NCBI GenBank assembly: GCA_965213855.1
Contig: CBDCAA010000011.1
Coordinates: 434,001-498,000, forward strand
From: JBBROS01 sp965213855
Lineage (GTDB): Bacteria > Pseudomonadota > Alphaproteobacteria > Acetobacterales > Acetobacteraceae
Length of the DNA stretch: 64,000 bases
Direction of reading: 5' to 3'
A model generated the notes under the pieces. That model made no database searches, was not told the origin of the DNA, and saw only the letters and a list, made by a program, of their open reading frames with translations. Both the position numbers and the translations under genes were made by a program. This document shows positions 57,334 to 64,000 of this stretch, piece by piece (within the stretch, counting starts at the first letter, position 1; every line of letters starts with the position of its first letter).

Positions 57334-58539
57334 ATGATGACACAGACACGTAAGCCCCAGACACGGCGGACCCTCCTGATCGCCGCGTCGGGTGCCGGGC
57401 TCGCGATGCCCTTCGTGCGGCCGGCCCGGGCCGAGGCAGACCCGATCCGCATCGGCTGGCTCGCCTCACTCACGGGCGCCAGCTCGGCCCCAGCCATCGG
57501 CTTCAACCGCGGCGTGGTGTTCGCCAATGCCGAGCTGAACGCGAAAGGCGGCGTGAAGGGCCGCCCCATCGAGATCGTGACCCGCGACACGCAGGGCGAC
57601 CCGACCAAGGCCGTGAACGCGACGCAGGAACTGATCAGCCGCGTGAAGGTGAACGCCGTCTGGGGGCCGACGAACTCCGGCGAGGCGTTGGCGACCACGC
57701 CGATCCTGTCTCGGGCAAAGATGCCCTGTATCCATCCGTGCGTCGTCGACAGCCTGATCGACACGGCGAAGTATCCGACCGCGTTCCGGATGGCGCCGAG
57801 CAACGGGCAGTGGGACGATGCGGCCCGCGGCTACATCACCAAGGTGCTCGGGTTGAAGGATGTCAGCGTGTTCGGCGACACGACCGGCTACGGCACGTCG
57901 GCCGTTGCCGCGAGCGTGGCGGCATTCGGCAAGGACGGAGCCAACGTCGTCAGCCAAGGGCAGATCGATGCGAACCAGCCCGATGTCACACCGGACATGC
58001 TGCGGGCGCGCAACGCCGGCGCGAAGGCGATCCTGGTCTGGACCGTCAGCGTGGGGCTGCTGTCGCGGTTGATGAACGTTCGGGCGGCCTTGGGCTGGGA
58101 CGTGCCCATCGTCGGGCATCCGTCGCTGGGCTCGGGCGACATCCGCAACCTGATCGAAAAGCCAGCCAACTGGAACAACGTGTTCGCCGTCGGGTATCGC
58201 ACGTGCAGCTTCGACGCGGCGGGCAAGCTGCCGCAGCGCAGCGCCGACTTCGTGCAGCGCCTGAGCGGCAAGGTGGATCTGAACGACACGGCGCTGTGGT
58301 GGGTCGCGTGCGGCTACGATGCCGTGAACCTGATCGCGGCCGCGGTGGACGCGACCGGGACCACTACCTCCGACGCGATCGTCGGCTATTGGAACGGCTT
58401 GAAGCGATATCCCGGCGTGTTCGGCGAGTACACCTACAGCGATAGCCAGCATAACGGCTATCCGCAGGACGACGTCGTCATGTCGCTGGCCAATTCGCAG
58501 AAGGACGGCGCGTTCGCGCTGGCGCCCGGATACGGCTGA
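57334..58539 (+). CDS. ABC transporter substrate-binding protein, branched-chain type
   Basis: 401 residues, periplasmic binding protein of the LivJ/LivK-like group. The N-terminus MMTQTRKPQTRRTLLIAASGAG has a twin-Arg signal, cleaved near ARAEA. Mature IRIGWLASLTGASSAPAIGFNRGVVFANAELNAKGGVKGRPIEIV is the diagnostic start of the family. GGGAGG before the ATG at 57334. First gene of the operon through 63944. The linked enzymes suggest that the ligand is a hydroxy acid or sugar acid rather than an amino acid. Confidence 0.92.
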   Translation: MMTQTRKPQTRRTLLIAASGAGLAMPFVRPARAEADPIRIGWLASLTGASSAPAIGFNRGVVFANAELNAKGGVKGRPIEIVTRDTQGDPTKAVNATQELISRVKVNAVWGPTNSGEALATTPILSRAKMPCIHPCVVDSLIDTAKYPTAFRMAPSNGQWDDAARGYITKVLGLKDVSVFGDTTGYGTSAVAASVAAFGKDGANVVSQGQIDANQPDVTPDMLRARNAGAKAILVWTVSVGLLSRLMNVRAALGWDVPIVGHPSLGSGDIRNLIEKPANWNNVFAVGYRTCSFDAAGKLPQRSADFVQRLSGKVDLNDTALWWVACGYDAVNLIAAAVDATGTTTSDAIVGYWNGLKRYPGVFGEYTYSDSQHNGYPQDDVVMSLANSQKDGAFALAPGYG

Positions 58540-58548
58540 GCCGCCCGC

Positions 58549-59406
58549 ATGCTCGCGTCCATCCTCGCATCCGGCATCGCCCTGGGCGCGGTCTATGCGT
58601 TGATCGGGGTCACCTACAACGTCATGTTCTCCGCCAGCCGGGTCATGAGCTTCACCAGCGGACAGCTCGGAATGCTGGGCGCGGTGTTCGGGTCGATGTT
58701 CATCCTGCGCCTCGGGCTGCCGGCATGGATCGGCTTGCCGCTGACCTTGGCCGCCTGCGCCGCGGTGGGCGTCGCGACGGAGGTGATCGCGGTGCGCCCG
58801 GTGCTCGCCAAGCTCGAGCAGCACCTCTATGTGCTCAGCACGCTCGCGGCCGCGTTGATGATCCAGCAGCTGGCTGCGATCGAATGGAGCACGGAGCCGC
58901 AGCCGTTTCCCCGGCTGCTCGGGGTCGGCACGGGCGTGTGGGACGAGAAGTTCTGGCTGCCGGTGCTGGCGTGCGTGGCCGTGATCGTCGGGCTCGAGTG
59001 GATGACCCGGCGCACCCTCGTCGGCCGCGCCTTCGTCGCGATCGCGGAGGACAACGACGCCGCGCGGGCGCTCGGCTTGCCGGAACGGGGCTTGCGGATG
59101 GCGAGTTACGCGCTCGCGGGCGCCATCGCCGGGCTTGCCGGGTTCAGCAGCGGGGAGTTGCTGCTGGCGTTCTTCGCCAACGGGGCGATGCTGAACTTCT
59201 ATGGCTTCGTGCCCGTCGCACTCGGCGGCCTGGGCAACAACCGCGGCGCCGTGGTGGGCGGCGTCGCGCTCGGTCTGTTCCAGCAGGCGGCGAACTTCAC
59301 CGTGGGCGGCGTGTTCGCGAGCGTCGCGGTGTTCGCCGTGTTCATCCTGGCGTTGCTGGCGGCGCCGCAGGGCCTGTTCGGCGCCATCTCCGCGCGGCGG
59401 GTCTAG
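58549..59406 (+). CDS. branched-chain-type ABC transporter permease (LivH-like)
   Basis: 285 residues with eight to nine membrane helices. Starts LASILASGIALGAVYALIGVTYNVMFSASRVMSF, the LivH N-terminal pattern, with GQLGMLGAVFG. The ATPase-coupling loop is around TLVGRAFVAIAEDNDAARALGLP. Ends ALLAAPQGLFG. Nine bases after the binding-protein gene and three before the fused permease-ATPase. Confidence 0.93.
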   Translation: MLASILASGIALGAVYALIGVTYNVMFSASRVMSFTSGQLGMLGAVFGSMFILRLGLPAWIGLPLTLAACAAVGVATEVIAVRPVLAKLEQHLYVLSTLAAALMIQQLAAIEWSTEPQPFPRLLGVGTGVWDEKFWLPVLACVAVIVGLEWMTRRTLVGRAFVAIAEDNDAARALGLPERGLRMASYALAGAIAGLAGFSSGELLLAFFANGAMLNFYGFVPVALGGLGNNRGAVVGGVALGLFQQAANFTVGGVFASVAVFAVFILALLAAPQGLFGAISARRV

Positions 59407-59409
59407 CCG

Positions 59410-61182
59410 ATGTTCGATGCGGCGTTCCCCAGCCGGCGACGGCGCCCGAAGGTCCGGGCGGCGCTGCCCTATTTGGCGGTGCTGGCCGTGGCGTTGCTGC
59501 TGCCCGCCCTGGGCCAGGACTACTGGACCGTGATCGCCACCCGCGCGGCGATCTACTGGATGTTGGTCAGCGGGCTGAACCTGGTGGTCGGCTTCGCCGG
59601 ACAACTGGCGATCGGTTACGTCGCGCTCCTGACGCTGGGCGCCTACACCAGCAGCGTGCTCGTGGAGAAGGGGGGCGTGCACCCGGTCGCCGGGCTGATC
59701 GCCGCCGGGGTCGTCGGTGCCGCCGCCGGAGTGGTCGTCGGCCTCCCCGCGCTGCGGCTGCGGACCTTCTACTTCGCGATGACGACGCTCGGGTTTGCGA
59801 CGATCGTGACGCAGGTGGCACTCGCCTGGACATCGGTGACGGGCGGCGGCATCGGCGTGCCGGGCCCGACGCTGCCGGCGCCGTTCGACGGCGCGACCGG
59901 CTTCTACCTGCTCTGCGTGGCCATTGCGGGCTTGTGCACCTGGCTCACGCTGAACGTTGCCGGCAGCCGCTTCGGGCGCGGGCTGATCGCGCTACGCGAT
60001 GCGGAGGTCGCCGCGGAATCGTGCGGCGTGCGGAAGGCGCCGCTGCTGCTTTCGGTCTTCTTTGTCAGCGGCGCGCTGGCCGGGGTGGCCGGGGCGCTGT
60101 TCGCATCCCTGCAGAGCTACATCACGCCCGATGCGTTCACGTTCGACCTGTCGGTGCTGTTCTTCATCGCGATCCTGATCGGCGGGCGCGGCAGCGTGCT
60201 GGGCCCGCTGCTTGCAACGCTCCTGCTCACGGCCCTGCCCGAGGTCGCAGCACCCTTGGTGGCCTGGTCGACCTTCCTGTATGCGGCCCTGCTGCTGGCG
60301 ATCGTCCTGCTGGTCCCGGGCGGCATCGCGGAGCTGCTGGACGTACGGTCGCGCCGGCCGCTGGCCACGGGGCGCGCCATCGTGCCGAAGGTGGGGCTGG
60401 TGCCGGAGCTGCTCGGGCGGATCTCGCCAGGGATGTTGGAACTGCGCGGGATCACGCTGAGCTTTGGCGCCGTGCGGGCGATCGCCGGGCTCGATCTCGA
60501 TGTCCGGCCCGGCGAGGTCCACGGCCTGATCGGCCCGAACGGCAGCGGTAAGACGACGACGCTGAACGCGATCTGCGGGTTCGCGCGGCCCCAGGCCGGA
60601 ACAGTGCGCGTTGCCGGGCAGGCGCTGCCCATGGGCGTGCCGGCCGTGCGGGCCGCGGCCGGAATCGCCCGGACGTTCCAGACCCCGCGCATCGTCGGCG
60701 AGGCGTCGGTGCTGCAGAACGTCATGGTCGGCGGCGCCATCCTGGGCCGGGCCACGATCGCCGAAGCGCTGTTCGCCCTGCCCCGGCACGCCCAGGACGA
60801 GGCGGCCCTGCGCTCCCGCGCATTGGAGGCATTAACGGCCGTGGGGCTCGACGCGCTGGCCGAGGTCCGGACCGACCGGCTGCAGCACAGCGAGCTTCGC
60901 TTCATCGAGATCGCCCGCGCCCTGATGGCCCGGCCCCGTTTCCTATTGCTGGACGAGCCGGCGGCAGGCTTGTCCGCTGCCGAGATCGAGAAGCTGGGCC
61001 AACTCGTGCAGGCGATCGCCCGGGTCGGCACGGGCGTGCTGCTGGTGGAGCACCATGCGGACCTGATCTTCGCCATCTGCGACCGGGTGACGGTCCTGAA
61101 CCTGGGCCAGACCTTGGCCACCGGCACGCCGGCGGAGGTGCGGGCGCACCAGGAGGTGGTGGATGCCTATCTCGGGCGGTGA
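59410..61182 (+). CDS. fused LivM-type permease and LivG-type ATPase
   Basis: 590 residues. Residues 1-310 form a LivM permease: NLVVGFAGQLAIGYVALLTLGAYT, FAMTTLGFATIVTQVALAW and the coupling region LIALRDAEVAAESCGVRK. From about residue 340 an ATPase begins: GPNGSGKTT (about 375-383), ARTFQTPRI, LQHSELRFIEIARAL replacing the usual LSGGxxxxxxIARAL, and Walker B FLLLDEPAAGLS. The signature reads LQHSE instead of LSYGQ/LSGGQ, as in many LivG proteins with variant signatures, but still an unusual form. Fusion of these subunits occurs in other genomes. Confidence 0.92.
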   Translation: MFDAAFPSRRRRPKVRAALPYLAVLAVALLLPALGQDYWTVIATRAAIYWMLVSGLNLVVGFAGQLAIGYVALLTLGAYTSSVLVEKGGVHPVAGLIAAGVVGAAAGVVVGLPALRLRTFYFAMTTLGFATIVTQVALAWTSVTGGGIGVPGPTLPAPFDGATGFYLLCVAIAGLCTWLTLNVAGSRFGRGLIALRDAEVAAESCGVRKAPLLLSVFFVSGALAGVAGALFASLQSYITPDAFTFDLSVLFFIAILIGGRGSVLGPLLATLLLTALPEVAAPLVAWSTFLYAALLLAIVLLVPGGIAELLDVRSRRPLATGRAIVPKVGLVPELLGRISPGMLELRGITLSFGAVRAIAGLDLDVRPGEVHGLIGPNGSGKTTTLNAICGFARPQAGTVRVAGQALPMGVPAVRAAAGIARTFQTPRIVGEASVLQNVMVGGAILGRATIAEALFALPRHAQDEAALRSRALEALTAVGLDALAEVRTDRLQHSELRFIEIARALMARPRFLLLDEPAAGLSAAEIEKLGQLVQAIARVGTGVLLVEHHADLIFAICDRVTVLNLGQTLATGTPAEVRAHQEVVDAYLGR

Positions 61183-61915
61183 CCGTGTCCTGCTGCCCGG
61201 CTTGCTCACCGTCGACGGGCTCGCGGCGGGATACGGTAAGATCGGCGTTCTGCATGGCGTGAGCCTGTTCATCCGTGCCGGCGAGATCGTCGCGTTGCTG
61301 GGCCCGAACGGGGCCGGCAAGACGACGCTGCTGCGGGCTTTATCGGGTCTGCTGCCCTGGACCGGCGGGGATGCCGCGCTGGATGGCGCCTCGCTGCGCG
61401 GGGCCGACCCGCGGGTCTGTGCCCGGCGTGGCCTGGTGCACGTGATCGAGGGGCATCGGGTGTTCACCCAGATATCGGTCGACGACAACCTCGCACTCGC
61501 CGCCTTCGGACTGCCGCGGGGGGAGCGCACCCGCCGCGTGGATGAGGCGCTGGCGCACTTTCCGGAGATCGCGGCCAAGCGGGGCGAGCGAGGCGGCGCG
61601 CTGAGCGGCGGCCAGCAGCAAATGCTCGCTGTGGCGCAGGGCCTGGTGCGCCGGCCCCGGCTGCTGCTGTTGGACGAGCCGTCGGCCGGGCTCTCGCCGG
61701 TGCTGGTGGACCGCGTGCTCGCCGTGCTGGCGGGGCTGCGCGCCGGCGGCACGGCGGTGCTGCTGGTGGAACAGCTCGTCGAGAAGGCCTTGGCCGTGGC
61801 CGACCGCGCCTATGCGCTGGCGCAAGGCCGGATCGTGCTGGAGGCGCCGGCCGACGAGGCGGGCCTGGCAGGTCGGCTGGAACACGCCTACCTCGGCGCG
61901 GGAGCCATCGCATGA
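61163..61915 (+). CDS. branched-chain-type ABC transporter ATPase (LivF-like)
   Basis: 250 residues. Walker A GPNGAGKTT, Q-loop followed by RGLVHVIEGHRVFTQISVDDNL, signature LSGGQQQMLAVAQGL, Walker B LLLLDEPSAGLS and LLVEQLVEKA as H-loop region, in which the usual His is Gln. This VEQ variant is common in LivF. ATG 61163 overlaps the previous gene by 20 bases; a TTG at 61201 would give the shorter start (LLTVDGL) usual in the family. Overlaps the next gene by ATGA. Confidence 0.92.
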   Translation: MPISGGDRVLLPGLLTVDGLAAGYGKIGVLHGVSLFIRAGEIVALLGPNGAGKTTLLRALSGLLPWTGGDAALDGASLRGADPRVCARRGLVHVIEGHRVFTQISVDDNLALAAFGLPRGERTRRVDEALAHFPEIAAKRGERGGALSGGQQQMLAVAQGLVRRPRLLLLDEPSAGLSPVLVDRVLAVLAGLRAGGTAVLLVEQLVEKALAVADRAYALAQGRIVLEAPADEAGLAGRLEHAYLGAGAIA

Positions 61916-62994
61916 AGATCACCGCCCTGCGCACCACGCGGCACGTCGTGCCGTTGCCGGCTCCGATCATGAGCGGCCTCGGGCCGATCACGACCACGGG
62001 CGTGCTTGTGGTGAAGCTCGAAACCCAGGGCGGCGTCGTGGGCGAGAACCTGGTGTTCACGCTGAACAACAAGCGCCTGGGCGTGCTGGACGAGATGGTG
62101 CGGAGCCTGGCGCCGCTGGTGGAGGGGCTCGAGGCGACGCATAGCGGGGCGTTCTGGCGGGACGCGTGGCGCGAGATCAATTTCCTGGGGCACAAGGGCG
62201 TGCCGGTCATGGGGATCTCGGCGATCGACGGGGCGCTGTGGGACCTTCGCGGCAAGATGGCTGGGCTGCCGATCCATCGGCTGATCGGCGCGGTGCGGGA
62301 CCGGGTGCCGGTGTATGCCAGTGCCGGGCTGTGGCTGTCGTCGACGGTGGACGAGTTGCAGGCCGAGGCACGGGGCTTCGTCGACCAGGGCTTCCGGGCG
62401 GTGAAGATGCGGCTCGGCAAGCCAACGGCGGCCGAGGATGCGGCGCGGGTGCGGGCGGTGCGGGACGCGATCGGGCCGGGTGTGGCGCTGATGGCCGACG
62501 CGAACCAGCAACTGACGGTGCAGCAGGCGATCAGGCTGGGGCGCTTGCTGGAGGAGTTCGAACTGACGTGGTTCGAAGAGCCGTTGCCGGCCTATGACCT
62601 GGAGGGTGTCGCCCGGGTCGCGGCGGCGCTCGACACGCCGATCGCAAGCGGTGAGACGGAATATACCCGCTACGGCTTCCGCGACATGCTGGAGCGCAAG
62701 TCCGCCGACATCCTGATGCCGGACCTGCAGCGGGTGGGCGGGGTGACCGAGTTCCTGCGGGTGGGGCACATGGCCGATGCGTTCGACGTGCCGGTGTCGT
62801 CGCATCTGTTCCCGGAGATGTCGGTGCAGGTGCTCGCGGCGTTGAACAACGCGACCTGGCTGGAGCACATGCCGTGGTTCGCGCCGCTGTATGACGGCGC
62901 GCTGATGATCGAGGACGGTATGGTCCCGGTGCCGCAGGGGCCGGGCTGGGGCCTGGCGTTGGATGCGGCTGCGCTGGCGCGCACCACGGCCTGA
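61912..62994 (+). CDS. mandelate racemase-like enolase superfamily enzyme
   Basis: 360 residues aligning to mandelate racemase (MR) with a one-residue offset. Metal ligands Asp196, Glu222 and Glu248 (ADANQQ, WFEEPL, SGETEY), Asp271 (PDLQRVGG), His298 (SSHLFPEMS) and Glu318 (TWLEHM) match MR D195, E221, E247, D270, H297 and E317. The first base of MR, Lys164, is Lys165, but the second, Lys166, is Arg167 (VKMRLG). Probably abstracts the alpha proton of a 2-hydroxy acid or sugar acid. Racemase or dehydratase activity remains open. Coupled to LivF by ATGA. Confidence 0.9.
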   Translation: MKITALRTTRHVVPLPAPIMSGLGPITTTGVLVVKLETQGGVVGENLVFTLNNKRLGVLDEMVRSLAPLVEGLEATHSGAFWRDAWREINFLGHKGVPVMGISAIDGALWDLRGKMAGLPIHRLIGAVRDRVPVYASAGLWLSSTVDELQAEARGFVDQGFRAVKMRLGKPTAAEDAARVRAVRDAIGPGVALMADANQQLTVQQAIRLGRLLEEFELTWFEEPLPAYDLEGVARVAAALDTPIASGETEYTRYGFRDMLERKSADILMPDLQRVGGVTEFLRVGHMADAFDVPVSSHLFPEMSVQVLAALNNATWLEHMPWFAPLYDGALMIEDGMVPVPQGPGWGLALDAAALARTTA

Positions 62995-63008
62995 AACGGA
63001 GAGCTTCG

Positions 63009-63944
63009 ATGTGGCAAGCGGCGACCTTCTATCCGGACCCGGCGGTGCACGTGCTGCACCCGAGCTTCGAGAAATACAAGATCAACCTTGCCGCGATCGA
63101 ACGGCTCGGGACCGGTTTCCGCTGGGCGGAGGGCCCGGTCTGGTTCGGCGATGCGCGCCACCTGCTGATGAGCGACATCCCGAACAACCGGATCGTTAAA
63201 TGGGACGAGGCGACGGGGCAGGTCAGCGACTACCGGCGCCCGAGCGATTACGCGAACGGCAACACGCGGGACCGGCAAGGGCGGCTGGTTACGTGCGAGC
63301 ATGGCGGGCGCCGGGTGGTGCGGACCGAGCATGACGGCACCATCACCGTGCTGATGGACCGGTTTGAAGGGAAGCGGCTGAACGCGCCGAATGACGTGGT
63401 GGTCAAGTCGGACGGCAGCATCTGGTTCACGGACCCGCCGTTCGGGTTGCTCAGCGACTACGAGGGCAACCGGGCGGAGGCGGAGCTGCCGCAGAACGTC
63501 TATCGGCTCGACCCGGCGACCGGGAAAGCGACCGTGTTGGCGGGCGACGTGCCGGGGCCGAACGGCCTGGCGTTCAGCCCGGACGAGCGGGTGCTGTATG
63601 TGGTCGCGAGCCGGTCGGACCCGCGCGAGATCTGGGCCTATGACGTGGATGGCGAGCGGATCGGCAACAAGCGGGTGCTGATCGACGCCGGGCCGGGGGG
63701 CACGCCGGACGGGTTTCGAGTGGACGAGGACGGTAACCTTTGGTGCGGCTGGGGCATGGGCACGCCGGAGCTGGACGGGGTGATGGTGTTCAACCCGGGC
63801 GGGGAGCCGATCGGGCGGATCGCCCTGCCGGAGCGGTGCGCGAACGTCTGCTTCGGCGGGCGCCGGCGCAACCGCCTGTTCATGGCGGCGAGCCAGTCGC
63901 TGTATGCGCTCTATGTGAACACGCGGGGCGCAGCCGGCGGTTAG
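63009..63944 (+). CDS. SMP-30/gluconolactonase family protein
   Basis: 311 residues, six-bladed propeller of the SMP-30/LRE family, usually lactonases. Seen: FRWAEGPVWFG (catalytic-site Glu), NDVVVKSDGSIWFTDPPFG, with the conserved Asn and Asp metal ligands, PNGLAFSPDERVLYV, and GTPDGFRVDEDGNLWCGWG. No signal peptide, so cytoplasmic. Fourteen bases after the enolase-superfamily gene; the pair fits opening of a lactone and then racemisation or dehydration of the acid. GGAGA before the ATG at 63009. Confidence 0.92.
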   Translation: MWQAATFYPDPAVHVLHPSFEKYKINLAAIERLGTGFRWAEGPVWFGDARHLLMSDIPNNRIVKWDEATGQVSDYRRPSDYANGNTRDRQGRLVTCEHGGRRVVRTEHDGTITVLMDRFEGKRLNAPNDVVVKSDGSIWFTDPPFGLLSDYEGNRAEAELPQNVYRLDPATGKATVLAGDVPGPNGLAFSPDERVLYVVASRSDPREIWAYDVDGERIGNKRVLIDAGPGGTPDGFRVDEDGNLWCGWGMGTPELDGVMVFNPGGEPIGRIALPERCANVCFGGRRRNRLFMAASQSLYALYVNTRGAAGG

Positions 63945-63950
63945 GGCTGG

Positions 63951-64000
63951 TTACAAGCCGAGGCCGAACGAAACGCCCGTCAGCGCTTCGGACATGTCCC
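63951..64000 (-). CDS. 3' end of an unidentified minus-strand gene
   Basis: The reverse strand reads DMSEALTGVSFGLGL and then TAA, an open frame continuing beyond base 64000. Only 15 codons are inside the window, so no family is assigned. It converges on the SMP-30 gene with a seven-base gap. The frame choice is uncertain, since another frame could also be open at the boundary. Confidence 0.4.
   Translation of the reverse strand, partial: DMSEALTGVSFGLGL

Noticed and set aside
57466..59682. Very long open frame on the minus strand opposite the transporter genes
   Set aside because: It is Arg/Gln/His-rich, has no recognisable motif, and lies antisense to clear binding-protein and permease genes; GC-rich codon bias makes such open antisense frames common.

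Overview
The window is 64 kb of GC-rich (roughly two-thirds G+C), densely coded bacterial chromosome. The gene set points to an alphaproteobacterium, most likely Rhodospirillales or Acetobacteraceae-like: System I cytochrome c maturation genes near an aconitase A gene, a DUF1178 protein, a complex I NDUFA9-like protein, an entericidin-type lipoprotein, chains of ATGA/TGATG overlaps, and a PEP-CTERM protein-sorting signature. The placement is inferred from gene content, not from a database search. No CRISPR array, prophage, integron or intact insertion sequence was seen.

Layout. 1-9.8 kb: start of acnA (minus), LVIVD propeller protein, ccmAB, an Lrp regulator, small conserved proteins, a PEP-CTERM-like metalloprotease, a class V aminotransferase, a GrpB remnant, DsrE-moeB, and queC-DedA. 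9.9-16.6 kb: a degenerate M23 protein, a complete dipeptide/oligopeptide-type ABC transporter (two permeases, two ATPases, and a binding protein on the other strand), and a PEP-CTERM protein. 16.8-23.1 kb: secreted protein, SDR plus thioesterase, copCD, a cold-shock gene with structured leader and small downstream partner, tRNA-Leu(CAG), a short RNase D, and a frameshifted DUF4274 gene. 23.3-30.1 kb: a tightly coupled CoA-ester operon (DUF35 OB-fold, Cys-less thiolase, ADP-forming acyl-CoA synthetase, CoA-transferase A/B, enoyl-CoA hydratase, EamA exporter).

30.1-48.2 kb: ene-reductase, HIBYL-CoA hydrolase-like protein, a membrane/DUF883 pair, an exosortase-associated O-glycosylation ligase, a D-2-hydroxyacid dehydrogenase, an NDUFA9-like protein, gltD-DUF2059-gltB (glutamate synthase), GST, entericidin, acyl-CoA dehydrogenase, lytic transglycosylase and DUF2189. 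48.3-56.4 kb: acyl-CoA ligase, cytochrome b561, and the homogentisate operon (degenerate MBL protein, FAD monooxygenase, DUF2783, hmgA, fahA), then an EAL-domain remnant. 56.4-64 kb: SDR, a branched-chain-type ABC transporter with a fused permease-ATPase, a mandelate-racemase-like enzyme and an SMP-30 lactonase, which together look like a hydroxy-acid or sugar-acid uptake and catabolism module.

Themes. Several proteins have a recognisable fold but lack canonical active-site residues (M23 without one zinc ligand, thiolase without its nucleophilic Cys, DUF35 without its zinc ribbon, SDR without Tyr/Lys, MBL without Asp/His, mandelate-racemase-like enzyme with KxR). At least two families of palindromic intergenic repeats are scattered here; one copy forms the 3' end of a coding sequence and one copy lies between two transporter permease genes. 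Three gene remnants (GrpB, DUF4274, EAL) show local decay. The strongest candidates for undescribed biology are the thiolase-DUF35 CoA operon and the MBL/monooxygenase/DUF2783 block attached to hmgA-fahA.
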